Source of the DNA: Bombyx mori
Lineage: Eukaryota > Arthropoda > Insecta > Lepidoptera > Bombycidae
Direction of reading: 5' to 3'
Assembly: GCF_030269925.1 (NCBI RefSeq)
Contig: NC_085121.1
Coordinates: 8,325,501-8,389,500, forward strand
Length of the DNA: 64,000 nucleotides
The notes under the pieces were generated by a model. That model was not told the origin of the DNA. It worked only from the letters and a program-made list of their open reading frames with translations, and did no database searches. The translations under genes were made by a program, and so were the position numbers. Positions 53,128 through 64,000 of the stretch are shown piece by piece. Within the stretch, counting starts at the first letter, position 1; each line of letters opens with the position of its first letter.

Positions 53128-53695
53128 GGCAATATGGATCCATTATGGTTGCGATTTGGACACGGCAGAACACATTCTCGTCGTCTGCCCCACATGGGAG
53201 GGGTGGCGCCGTGACCTCGTCGCAAAAATAGGAAACAACTTTCGCTGCCGAGTGTTGTGGCATCGATGCTCGGCCGCGACGAGTCGTGGAAGGCGATGCT
53301 TGACTTCTGCGAATGCACCAGCTCACATGTCGGAGGGGGACCTAAGAAGAGGACATGCAAGCTGCTCTGCACGCTTTTTACGCAAGAGCATCCGGGTGAT
53401 GGAAGGCCAGCTATCCTCGACCCACGCTGGTCCTGACCCAGCTGGGTATTCCGTAGGAAAACCCACTCTAACCGGTGCCATACAGGCGGGCTTCGGATAG
53501 CCTGCAGACTGAAAGGTCGTGGCGCCGACGACCGCCGGTCCGGCGTCCCGAGAGAGAGAGTGACGTGAGAGATGTGCTCCGCACCAAACAATTCATTTTC
53601 CCCGTTTGTCATATCATGACTCCGACATGGCCCGCCTTCCATCTCCAGTAGAGGGTGCCATTCCAGCGGTTTATGCCACCAGAAAAAAAAAAAAC
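53128..53695 (+). mobile_element. R1-type LINE 3' fragment
   Basis: Reads CDLDTAEHILVVCPTWEGWR, then a frameshift, then the 3' UTR also found at 28900-29222 and 34300-34398 (GACTCCGACATGGCCCGCC), ending in an A-run. The CGCAGAAGGAGGCG part is deleted. Confidence 0.75.
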
Positions 53696-54165
53696 CAATA
53701 TGGATAGCATAGTTGACGTTTCGCATTTTACCAGTTTTGCATGTAGCACTCTCATGGAGTGAGTACCTAGTCCGCCTACCATTTCATCCAATGACGGAAT
53801 TACTCTTTGTCGAGTATATCATTTTCAGGATTGAATCATACACGACTCTGATTGGTGATCTCTCGAAACGACATCAACCTAATCAAATTTAATGCAAGGA
53901 AATCGAATTTTGTTTATTTCAATATTATACATCATCATTGCCTGAAATGCTGTTCTAACACAGTAATTATTCCAGAAGCGGTAAAACCAAAGCATCTACT
54001 AAACCAACAACGAAATAGGCGTACACTGAAGAACTAAATTTCAAATTGTCATTTCTAGTTTAGGTACATTAGAAGCAGATGGCGTGGCATAGCTTGTGTA
54101 CGTAATGTTTTGTGAACAATATTTAGATAGAAAACATAAACGAAATAATTTTTCTTCAAGCGTAC
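53696..54165. other. Unassigned spacer with possible LINE scrap
   Basis: 53860-53920 reads NLIKFNARKSNFVYFN, reminiscent of a decayed LINE RT, but it is too short to place. The rest is unique. Confidence 0.3.
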
Positions 54166-54171
54166 TTTATT
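54166..54171 (-). promoter_or_regulatory. Candidate distal poly(A) signal for the minus-strand Csp transcript
   Basis: AATAAA on the minus strand inside GCAATAAAGTACGC. It is the first point, coming from Csp, where AT-rich noncoding sequence gives way to LINE debris. Nearer AATAAA hexamers also exist (for example around 60640). Confidence 0.3.
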
Positions 54172-56412
54172 GCATTATATTTTACAACACGGCACGATAC
54201 ATTATAAAGGGGACATATAACTATAACTGTATTTTTTTAAAGTACCTAAGTTCACTTTTAAGTTCTAGTTAAGTATTTAACAGAGGTTACAATAATAATT
54301 ATGATTATATTGAACTACTACTTTAAATGAGTAATAAAAAAACATTTTATAACAAGTTTCATATCATTCAAAACTTTTAACAGAAATTACACGAGTAATT
54401 AATGGAATTATATGTAATATAACCTAATTTCTGAATTCAAAAATATGCAATGGGAATGCTCAAAGTAAGAAATTTATTAGAGTATACTTTTAATTCAGTT
54501 TTAATATATTATAATTCACAGTAGGTATACATATTATTAATTTACTACGAAATAATTAAATTGAATGTAAATCTTGTTGTTAATCACATAATATGGCAAA
54601 CTTGTTTTATTGATTCATAAATACAATAAGCTACGTGTAAAAATAATGTAGTTTTAAATAGACTAGAACACTTAGTGATGATAGTAGAAAAAATCTGTCT
54701 TAGACACTGGCGTTTGCATTTTCAACGCAAATTATTTGCGTACTCAATATTTAATTTCTACACAAGATAAAAAAAAACAGAAATCTATAAAATAAATGCA
54801 TGTATCTTATATATATTTTTTAAATTGGGTGTTTTTCTAAGTTTCTCCCAATGATTGAACCGTTTCTCTCAATGATTCCTTCCTTAAAGTTGCATTTCAT
54901 TAAATCAAGGCTATATTATAAAATACCTCAGAGCAGAACTTAATTTTAATAAAATTAGACCTATGGACATTATTGTCTGATAAATTAACAGTTATATTTA
55001 ACGACAAAGTAACGTCAGCAGAACAATTTTTTTTAATGTGGGTGTGTATTCAATCTGAAACTGTTTGTAATAAATACTGAGGAAGAAGTAAACAGGCGGC
55101 GGTAACAGAAACTGGTTTTAGAACAAATCTAATTTGACAAGGAAATTATATAACTTTATATCTACCAAGATCCCGAATGTGATGTATGATTGGTAGTGTC
55201 GACGAGCGACTTTAATCACGTAGTTCCAAATTTAAATAAAGAACTATTAATAATTTATATACTTGTAACATATACATATATTACTATATTAAGATATACA
55301 ATATAAACGAGTATGCTTATGAATATATAAGTTAAACTATGTTCCTTCCATTCCTTACATATGTTAGACTAGCTGTTTGTCAATACTTCATGTGTATTTT
55401 GGTACACTCGCTCCTGAAAATAAGAAACAAACATGTAGACAAAATATATTTTAGTGAAGCACCATATGAAATTATAATAACGGGGGAGCATCGCGAAACA
55501 AAACAAGGAATGAGGTGATAATGGAAAGAGCATTGGTAATTCAATAATAGAATATATAAGTGTATGTAGATTTATTAAATAGAAAGATATCATACGTAAT
55601 TACATATCGAAATGTTACTTCAAACGGTACTTTGATAAATATTCATTGACTAGTATCATAACAGTTTAAGAAAGCGTTGTTGTCCATATATCTGATCTGC
55701 TTCTTTAGCAGATAGGTAAATGAACTGACAGAATAATGTATTAACACCCTATTTAATCTAATATAAATAATCGGATATATAATTACTATAACAATATCAT
55801 GCAGACGTGAACAACGTGTAGACGTATATGTATTATATAACAACAACAAGATTTATTACATTAATATTAGGTACAGTTATTTTTCTAAGAAGCTAAGTGT
55901 TTTACAATGTGAACTACAAGTTGCTTGAATATAGAAGTGATGTATTTTAAATCTAAACACATACAATACAATTTTACAAAAGCACGAGTCAGTAAATTAA
56001 AATTCATGATAACGCTGATAATCACTGTTCTTGGTAATCTTGACACATTAACCATTATCAAGAGATAAAGTCTTCCTCGGTCCATATATCTTTATACAGT
56101 ATACTTAATGTGAACAATTGTCATGTACTATCTATGTAATCATAATCTAAAATTGTAAGAGAGCAATGAAGTCGTTGCGACGCACATTCACTTTGTATTA
56201 GATTATTAATACGTTTTTTTTTTTACTTTTTTCGTTCTACGCAAGAGCACGCGAAGAAAAAAAAAACGAAGCAAAAGCTAACGTAACAAAAATATACTTT
56301 AACGATACGTTAAAATGCACATATTTAAAGATGCACGAAAAACAGAATTTAGAGTTTGACAAATGAAATAGTTACGTTAAAACTAGTTATGTTTAAATCG
56401 TTTCTTTGAGAA

Positions 56413-56578
56413 CAGTGTGCTAAGTGCGAGTTTTTTAACGTTTTCGATAACGTAAAAGTTAGCTCATATTTGTATGGAATGGAATCGTTTGCGCTAGGGG
56501 CGCTGTACCAACTGCATAAAAAATTGGCTTAACTTTTACGCTAGCGAGAACGTTAAGAAACTCGCACTAAACACACAG
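56413..56578. mobile_element. MITE of the CAGTGTGCTTAGTGCGAG family
   Basis: Inverted ends CAGTGTGCTAAGTGCGAG and the complement CTCGCACTAAACACACAG, with inner inverted AACGTTTTCGATAACGT / CTAGCGAGAACGTT. The clearest of the three copies in the window. Confidence 0.75.
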
Positions 56579-57454
56579 GTTATGTTACAGCTTAGCATTC
56601 CGAATTTTATAGTATTTTCGTCTATCTTACAAACTTCTACATCACTAGGATGGTTATATCCAAAATTGACATCACACAACACAATCTTATTCGTTTACTC
56701 ATAAGATCAATTTTGGTCGATGCCTAACTTCCACCTAATCACCATTTAACGGGACAAACCTCCTCAACAAAGTTTTATCGAATAAGTAGCACTTGTTTAT
56801 TAACGAACTTCATTCATTTCATATAATAATTTGAAACGTGCCTAATATTTGATTCGTTGCAATAAAAATAATTATTACTTAGGGCTTGTTTACTTAAATA
56901 ACGGAAATTTTATGACCAAGTTTAATAAATTACAATAAATTTCAATAATACAATCTATTCAAGACTAAGTAAAAGGTCAATGCTAAAACCATTGAATATC
57001 CAATCAGTTAGTTTTGAAATTGAGTTGTTGTGTGCATCATAACCATAACATTTATTCAATTATATTATGTACATCTGATACACAAGTATCTGCGCATTTA
57101 AAAATATATATTTGGAAATGAAAATCAATAAAATTATATTAAACAAATAAACGATTTTTATTGGTGTAATCAATTAAGTATAGATCTACAGTTATTTTTT
57201 CTAACTAGTCTGATTATAAATTGTACAACGGAAATAACATTCCAAACAATACCTACTCAACGGCTGGTAAAAAAACAAACCTAATAAATGGAATGTCTAT
57301 TATTTAATTAGATCACAAGAAAATATGAAAAATTACAACCAAAAGTTAGATTTCATTACATCTCTTAGTTGTTAGTGTACTCGTCCAGAGAATTTGAGGA
57401 TTAGTGTCAAAAAATTAATGAAACTACGTGTTATAACACTTCACATTACGCAAG

Positions 57455-57575
57455 TTCTTTTTTTATTGCCCTTGTAGGCAGACGATCATACGGCCCACCT
57501 GATGGTGAGTGGTTACCGTCGACCGTGTACATAAGCAATGCCAGGGGCAGAGCCAAGCCGCTGCCTACCGAAAAG
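57455..57575 (-). mobile_element. SINE-like fragment
   Basis: TTTTTTTATTGCCCTTGTAG, GGCCCACCTGATGGTGAGTG and GCCAGGGGCAGAGCCAAGCC; same family as 9893-10010. Confidence 0.6.
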
Positions 57576-58171
57576 TTTGTACCCATTGTGTTTGGGTATT
57601 CCTTTTGAAGTCGATTTTAATTATTTTTTCCTGATTGTCTTCGAACCATTCCCGAAAACGAAGACAGGTAGTACGTACATTTATATAAGAGACCTAACAG
57701 GATGCACAAATCGAAAAAGAAAAATCACAATTTATTTTCTTACATTTTTTGCATGGCACGAAATGTAACACAATCCAAATTAAGTCAAATCGGAGTCTTT
57801 GGTTTAGGAAGGCACATGAGCGGCGATTCCCAGCTACATATATGTATGGGGCTCTCGAATCAACAAAAAAAAAACACAGCTTTAATTACACTTACAGGTT
57901 ATTTTGAATGCATAAATGTAAATGAAACATATACATATAGGTACTTGTTATATTATTTTTAAAATACATAATAAAGAATTATTAGTAAAAATTAGAAGCG
58001 TTTACGATCAGTTTTATAGCAGATGGATTTAGTTTTCAGTTTCTTTGGTTTTTTTTGGGGCCCTATGGATGGCTCATGGATTATTCCCGTTTCGGCTTCA
58101 GTTACGATTCCAATATAGGGTGTTTTGAGAGATTAGTTTCTAAGCTTCGACATTAAAATGAATGCTATGTA

Positions 58172-58390
58172 TGGCCGTTTTCCAATTACAGCACAAGAGC
58201 GCATTATGCGGCATAATGCTCAACTAAGCTTCAGCATAATTCGGCATTGTGCGTCACTGAGTCGCATTATGCTCTGTAATTGGAAAACTACCATTAAGTA
58301 ATGGTTAATTACATAATGCCGAATTATGCTGAAGTTTAGTTGAGCATTATGCCGCATAATGCGCTCTTGTGCTGTAATTGGAAAATGGCC
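58172..58390. mobile_element. Fold-back element with about 75-bp arms
   Basis: 58172-58247 and 58315-58390 are reverse complements with only two or three mismatches (outer end TTTTCCAATTACAGCACAAG). The short loop contains another partial copy of the arm end (GCTCTGTAATTGGAAAAC). Noncoding MITE. Confidence 0.75.
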
Positions 58391-59439
58391 TATATTACAA
58401 AAAAAACACACGCACAAAAAAAACCACGCGTCTATGTATTACTATCTGTATATGTATATCTTTAGGTGTAATTTTATAATCAAAGATAAACAAAATAATA
58501 CTTTAAGCAACATCAAATTACCTACAGACGATACAAATGAACAAAGATAGTAAAATATTAATTTATTAACTACGTTACAAAACAGACAAAAACTAATGTT
58601 CGCGTTTAATAATAAATAAATAAAAAAGCGAAAAATTCAATCAAACAGATTGATAGCGAAATTACTGGTAGATACTGTCCTTCCAACATTTCTGGTTCCA
58701 CATATCAAATATACACCTAAACGAAGAAAACCATTTCATGTTTTATAAAAAAAAAAATTGGTCAGGGTCAGAATGCTTTTGAATTATTCAACAATGAATC
58801 TATTAAAATTAATGATATTTAACTAATGTATTTTTTAAATCATCAATTGAATATTTTACTAAATTTTCAAGTATGAGATAAAACTTATTTAAATAAAAAT
58901 ATGTAACACCAAATCTCACAAAAAACATTTTTCTTCTTAAATCAATGGATTGATTTATACAGATTGACCTTAAAATTATTGTTAGGCAATAGGGATAATA
59001 TTAATACTAAATAATGCAAATAATTACTAGGGTATACAAAGTACTAGCTTTTACACAAAAGTAACCCTGATTATTTTCAGCTTGAGAAATTTCAGTTGCA
59101 CTTTTAATTTTGTATTTCTACAATTGGTCATTGAAAATGTCCATTTTGATTCAGAAGTTTATTGTCAATAAGCTTACTATGGCAGAAAGTTACAAATCAA
59201 GCAGCCATCTTATGAAAATACATAAATGACTGGTCAAAATCTCCAACTTGCAAGTTATCAGTCAACGAAGAGCCTTGGAAAGCTAGTATGAGGCTCACAC
59301 TGTTAGTAATGAATAATATTAAAAAGTATGATCTGGCATAGGGCACTTCTGTTGTAGTTTGTAATGTCTGAAGGAATGCGAGTGCACCATTAGCTTATTG
59401 GATGGTCATGCCATCAATAGCTCTGACAATAGTGACAAT

Positions 59440-59965
59440 ATGTAATTTAATACTAGTATTTTATATTTCAGTACACTGCCTGATATTTTTCCCTCTGTAC
59501 TTTCATGTCAAGGGTGTCTATTAATGATATACATTACTATTTGGACTACATGCACAGGGCAATGTACAATTTATATCGGCTACCATAGTATCTCACATGA
59601 GTTTAAACCGTGTAAGAAATTCTATACTTGTAGTGAACAAGTCTTGGAAATATAGCCCATTGAGTTTCATCCAGTTCAACCCACAGAAAGATACGAATGC
59701 ATTGTATACATTCACCATTAGATGGACCCCTTTTGTTATGTGCAAATCTAAGAAATATTGCTGCAGGTTTCCTGACGGATTACTGCAAATGACGAGTAAT
59801 TCAATTCTTGGTGTTAATATTAAGGTATTTTTAAGTATAGGAGTCACTTAAAGAGTGAGACCGGGTGGGCAATAGCGGCAACAAAAAAGGTCGAACTAGC
59901 TTCTAAAATGTTGGAAGCCCTTAATAGAGCAAAATAGTTCTTTGTGGCTAATCAGAATTATGTTT
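59440..59965 (+). mobile_element. Ancient LINE fragment
   Basis: A stretch resembling INDIHYYLDYMHRAMYNLY (decayed YADD region), then FIQFNPQKDTNALYTFT, NSILGVNIKVF and KKVELASKMLEALNRAK, following the order of a silkworm LINE RT thumb. Many stops. Confidence 0.5.
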
Positions 59966-61487
59966 ATTAGGCATAAGAACTATCTTAAAAATAAAGTTAC
60001 ACAAAGATTGTTAATGAAAATTAATGTTGATATTACTGATTACTTAAAATTGCTTAGGATTTTTGGTAGTATGGATATATTTACAGTAAAATAATGACTA
60101 AATGACACTTAAGAAAAAACATAAAAAAATTTAATAGTAAATTGAGAATTCCCTTATGTACTGTTTGCCATTTTTAAAAACAAATTGACTGAAATTTGCA
60201 AAAAATGTAGACGATGCAATATTTATATGTACCCCATATTTATTTCCCATAAATTACTAGTTAATTTTAGATTATGGTACTAGGTATCCTGTTAATATTT
60301 AAAATAATAAGTATAATACACAAGATTTTAATCCCATTCATACGCAAGCATGGTTTGGTTTGACTGCAAATAGAATCATTTTGTAACATATTATATGCTA
60401 CAGTATTTCAGTTAAACTATCAATTTTTATAAGTATTACAAAGAGGGAGCTGGAAATACTAAAAATATTTAACAAAAACTTGATTTAATCATTTAAAACA
60501 ATGCTTAAAAAAATGTAGATTGGATTTTAAGAATAGGTGAAATTAACAATTGAACATTCAATATTAAATCTACAATAATCCTGATTTTACTGTCTGTATC
60601 AAAATTATAACAGACTAACCGACTTAATTAAAGAGTTTTTTATTTTTACACACATCAATATTGTCAATATTGCTATTTTTGTATCCAACAACAACAAGAG
60701 CATAGATTACTTTTTCCATTTAAATAGTTTAAATTACACCTATTTTTGCTGTTCTGTGATTTCAATTTTGGATACATTCCTCAACATTATTTTCTTTGAA
60801 GATGAAACCACACAAATTATACAGCATCATTATATAGAATAGAGTTTCATGTCAAACAGGCTCACAAATTGATACCAGAAGTTTGATTATTATTTGTCAT
60901 TGCCTTTTTACTGAAATTTTTACACTGGTATAGTTTTGTTACAGACAGTAATGCTGATCTTATGTACTGACTTATTATAATTGATATTCCCAAATACTAT
61001 TTAAAGGTTTTTGTGATGCTATTTTAGGCCATAAATTAATACTGATTAATTAAATTATAAAGCTGTCACCATTGTTTCTGAAACCATGAATATGATAATT
61101 TACTTGTTTAGTCGTGTTACAAAATGTATTTTAATTTTCTTATAGTGTTTTGAAAAAGAAAGCACTCAATAGTTATTTGAACACACATTCAGAGATTTGA
61201 GTGTGTGAATAACAAAATTGCATTCTTTACATGTTACTTAATAGTGACTTAACAGAACTGTGTTTGAGCAGACACTAACATCAGTTGTATTAATAAGCCT
61301 TCTGATCATTTTGGTGTAGTTTAACGGTTCTGGTTAGTTGTTTCCTCAAAAATGTGACAAAAATATATTTTTAAATAAATATATACAAAAACGTGATGTG
61401 ATGTAAGGGCTGCAATTATTCTGCAACAAATTCCATTGTTCTCATAGAAGTTTACATTTTTAAATTATATAACAACAAATTTACCCT

Positions 61488-62099
61488 TCAGTTTGAAATT
61501 CCATAATTGACCCCACCTGTGTTCAAGCCGGTGTTCTCAGAAGCACCAGAAGACGATGGCGCCGGCATGGCAATTGGTGGAGCTTGTTCACCAGTGGGAC
61601 GTCCTTCTACGCTAGGCTGCGACGTTACTGGTTGAACACCATCTGAGTCATCACGCTCCAAAGTGTGGTAGTCACCAGATTCTTCTGGTGGACGTGGTTT
61701 ACATTTTCCACAGCAGCAGTTACAACAACAGCATAGACAAAAGCAGCAGCAGCAACCGGTTATGATAGTGCAAAATGCACATAATACTTTGCACCAGGTA
61801 CTCGTTACCACGAAATATGCATTGACGTTTTCTTCTCCAAATTGTTCTGCAATATAAAGTCCGAGCGAACCGTAATTGTCGTAAATATTTCTTTTTGTAG
61901 CGTCACTCAATATAGTGTGGGCACGATTGACTTCCTTAAATTTTTCCGAAGCTTCAGGGCTGTTGTGATTTTTATCAGGATGATATTTCAAAGCTAATTT
62001 TCGATAACTTTTCTTTACATCTTCTGCCGTAGCAGTTTTCGGAACTTGGAGTATTTCATAAAGACTATCTCCAGCAGTTGACAGCTTCCTTTTATCCAT
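61488..62099 (-). CDS. Csp: Cysteine string protein (DNAJC5 homologue), co-chaperone of synaptic vesicles
   Basis: 203 aa from ATG at 62099, chosen for its good context (GCCAAGATGG) and the conserved start [17 protein letters not shown]; an in-frame ATG at 62144 is less likely. The J domain (about 11-79) has HPD at 40-42 and stimulates Hsc70. Then a linker, and the cysteine string from C103 to C133 with 16 Cys ([20 protein letters not shown]), palmitoylated in the family for attachment to synaptic vesicles. The C-terminus is Pro/Ser-rich and ends GGVNYGISN. Csp keeps SNARE proteins folded during neurotransmitter release. The whole coding region is one exon, whereas Drosophila Csp has coding introns, so this may be an intron-less locus or retrocopy; the intact frame argues for function. 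Noncoding sequence of up to 7.3 kb follows. Confidence 0.9.
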   Translation of the reverse strand: MDKRKLSTAGDSLYEILQVPKTATAEDVKKSYRKLALKYHPDKNHNSPEASEKFKEVNRAHTILSDATKRNIYDNYGSLGLYIAEQFGEENVNAYFVVTSTWCKVLCAFCTIITGCCCCFCLCCCCNCCCGKCKPRPPEESGDYHTLERDDSDGVQPVTSQPSVEGRPTGEQAPPIAMPAPSSSGASENTGLNTGGVNYGISN

Positions 62100-62387
62100 C
62101 TTGGCAGCTCGATTCTCAACTTTCCACAATAGTAATGAACACAATTTAAAGTTTAAAACGTGAAATCGTATCTATTTTCAATAATTAGTTTGCCTTTGGA
62201 GTAATATATTCCATATTTCCTTAATCCACCATCATAGCATGTAGGTACATGAAATGAAGAAAACTAGGGACGTACGCAATCGATTTGTGTAAGTAGTGAG
62301 TGATTCGTTCTGATATATACTGCTTCCTGATTCCTTTAGTGACTGAAGTATATTAAGTGTATAATCTATGACTGAAGTAGGTAAAAG

Positions 62388-63512
62388 GCTAATTACACTT
62401 GGCTAAATTTAGTCGACTGAATTCAGAAGCTTAGAAGCAAGGTCTGATTACACTTTTCTTAATTTAGTTACTGAATCAATTGCCAGTTTAAACGCGACGA
62501 AGTTGGACGTGTCGTATGTGTAAGAGGATGGCCCCAGTATTGTCTATACAACAAAAAATTGGTCTTGGCGTAGCCCTCGCTATCGGCTCTACTGAAAAAA
62601 AAAAGAAGAATATGGGTGAAGAAATATTTATTGCTGCATGGAAAGTTAGCAAATATGAACATTATGAGTGATTTAGAACCAGCAGACCAGATTAGTAAGC
62701 CTTGTGACACCGTTCATTCAGAAGCAGGATACTGCGTTAATCTATTATATATCTATTATATAACTATTGCATATGTAATCCCACGATAGTATAAGTCCAA
62801 AAGAAAGATTGGTTGTAACATTAAGATTTCTTGCAACAGGAAATTCGTATCAAGATTTAAAATTTAGTTCTTTAAGATCCCAACCCCTGCTGACAAAAAC
62901 TATATCTAAAACATGTCGGGCTATTTATAAATGTCTGGCACATTAAATAAAGGTGACTGAAATAAATACTTTTTATTCGGAAGTAAAAAACAAGTAAAAC
63001 ATCCTTACGCACGGAGATCTATGGGGACGACTGAAATCATTAAGCGCTTCTCTAATGCGTTTCTAATTAGGCTTCTAAATGATTTAGTCAGTCAGAAACC
63101 ATCCTTGCTACTGAATTTAGTATGCTAGCTTACTGAATGCTATTACACTTCACTGAATTCAGTAGCTTTTTTTATGATTGAAAGATTACTGGTGGCCCGG
63201 AGGCCTTTCCAGCTTCACCAGGACAGGTGGGCGAGCAAAGGCTCAGCCAGGAGGGGTGGGATTTGGTAACAACTGCCCGAGCGTCTCCGAAGGAGACCTA
63301 ACAACTTAAGAGCAATTGCTTCGCGAATGAATCTACTACCGGATCGGAATCGCGACCCACTGAGAAGATCCGGCGAGAAACTCAGCGGGCTGATGCATGG
63401 GTTAGGTAGCACGTCGACCTCTTTGTCGAGTTCGACGAGTACGGTTACCGGGGACCGAATTTAGTAGCGACTGAATTCAGTCGACTAAATATAGCCAAGT
63501 GTAATATGCCTT
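62388..63512 (+). mobile_element. PIF/Harbinger-like remnant with about 36-bp inverted ends
   Basis: The ends near 62388 (TTACACTTGGCTAAATTTAG, then TCGACTGAATTCAG) and near 63512 are inverted matches. Inside, after broken frames, ERLVVTLRFLATGNSYQDLK and KTISKTCRAIYKCL resemble the N-terminal part of PIF/Harbinger transposases. The catalytic part is missing. A LINE tail (63174-63460) is inserted near the right end. Confidence 0.65.
63174..63460 (-). mobile_element. Jockey-type LINE 3' fragment
   Basis: Minus-strand copy of the 3' UTR seen at 24440-24600 and 25050-25090 (complement: CACCTGTCCTGGTGAAGCTG; GAAACTCAGCGGGCTGA in plus). Inserted in the Harbinger-like remnant. Confidence 0.65.
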
Positions 63513-64000
63513 TAAGTTGTTCACCTCAATAAGAGACATAGCTTTCGTACCTACAGCAGTAGCTTCTGTTCAGTGGTCTCGAACCTACCGATTTTTCGAT
63601 ATTTCTACCGATATGGGCTCTACCGAAATACCGAAATATAACGATTTTTCTACGATTTCAAAGTATACATGGAAATTCTTCCGATTTTTCTACCGATTTG
63701 ACACTTTTAAACATTATTAATCTAAAAAAGGGTGCGTGTACTTATGTACGCGCGTAAGAAGTTATACTTTATTTTTATTAAATTTATTTCTTTTTTTTTA
63801 TTTCAATTTTAATCAATTTGAAAAATAGCTTCAAAAATCGATTAAACAACATCCTCAAAGACGCATATTGGACATCCCTTTTCTTGACATCGTTTATGCC
63901 GGCCACTGACATGCGCGCAAATATTCGTACATTGTACGAATGATTGCGCGCATGTGAAGGGCCGTCAAACATTCATTCGCAAACCTAGCAGCTGTGCAAA
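63513..64000. other. Unassigned right end with a short imperfect hairpin
   Basis: 63580-63700 repeats variants of CTACCGATTTTTC / TACCGATATGG. 63908-63957 is an imperfect palindrome (ACATGCGCGCAA ... TTGCGCGCATGT) around a second one (ATTCGTACATTGTACGAAT). No gene was recognised. Confidence 0.4.

Larger units (their letters stand above)
54172..61487 (-). other. Long AT-rich noncoding stretch downstream of Csp (possible 3' UTR)
   Basis: 7.3 kb with no gene and far fewer transposons than elsewhere in the window: one MITE (56413-56578), one SINE scrap (57455-57575), a fold-back element (58172-58390) and an old LINE piece (59440-59965). I see no convincing coding frame. Neural transcripts such as Csp often carry long 3' UTRs, so part or all of it may be transcribed with Csp; this is inference. 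Confidence 0.4.

Overview
The window is lepidopteran nuclear DNA, almost certainly Bombyx (B. mori or B. mandarina). The main evidence is about ten copies of a tRNA-headed SINE that I recognise as Bm1, together with a Kabuki/CsRn1-type LTR retrotransposon, R1-, RTE-, CR1- and Jockey-type LINEs, and maT (DD37D) and classical mariners. Real genes are few. More than half of the window is transposon sequence, often nested two to four deep.

Left part (about 0.6-26 kb, + strand): an array of alternative last exons of one serpin gene whose body must lie left of the window. Nine copies can be read and eight are open. Each has a splice acceptor of the same phase (phase 1), a variable reactive-centre-loop (RCL) segment, the conserved serpin C-terminal strand (ADRPF or NRPF type) and its own stop. 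They form four types: A1+A2, B, C and D. A1, A2, B and C sit in a segment of about 6.2 kb (1-6211) that is present again at 10531-14325. D occurs at 16.5 and 25.8 kb. The repeated pairs differ mainly in the RCL, and the second B copy is broken by a stop. The layout resembles the alternative exon 9 set of Manduca sexta serpin-1. A short minus-strand exon of an unidentified gene is also duplicated with the block.

Middle part (17-35 kb): an RTE-type LINE with a long intact endonuclease-reverse transcriptase frame, a dead maT mariner, Jockey-type LINE debris, and an R1-type LINE (with a 12-bp target duplication) that was itself hit by a young Kabuki-like gypsy element whose gag and pol are intact.

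Right-middle part (36-46 kb, + strand): a complete second serpin gene in seven exons. Its product (536 aa) has an N-terminal membrane anchor, a long linker and a hinge unlike that of inhibitory serpins. Its fourth intron contains, on the opposite strand, an intronless gene for a Cys-loop (nicotinic acetylcholine receptor-like) subunit. Two copies of one maT mariner family flank this gene pair in inverted orientation.

Right part (46-64 kb): a decayed gypsy element interrupted by a CR1-type LINE and an R1-type LINE, more R1 debris, about 7 kb of AT-rich noncoding sequence that could be a long 3' untranslated region, and an intronless cysteine string protein gene (Csp/DNAJC5) on the minus strand. 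A PIF/Harbinger-like remnant and a LINE tail end the window.

Biologically, the left array would let one serpin scaffold present many protease specificities, a strategy known from insect immune serpins. The second serpin, with its non-inhibitory hinge and membrane anchor, has probably taken on a different role.
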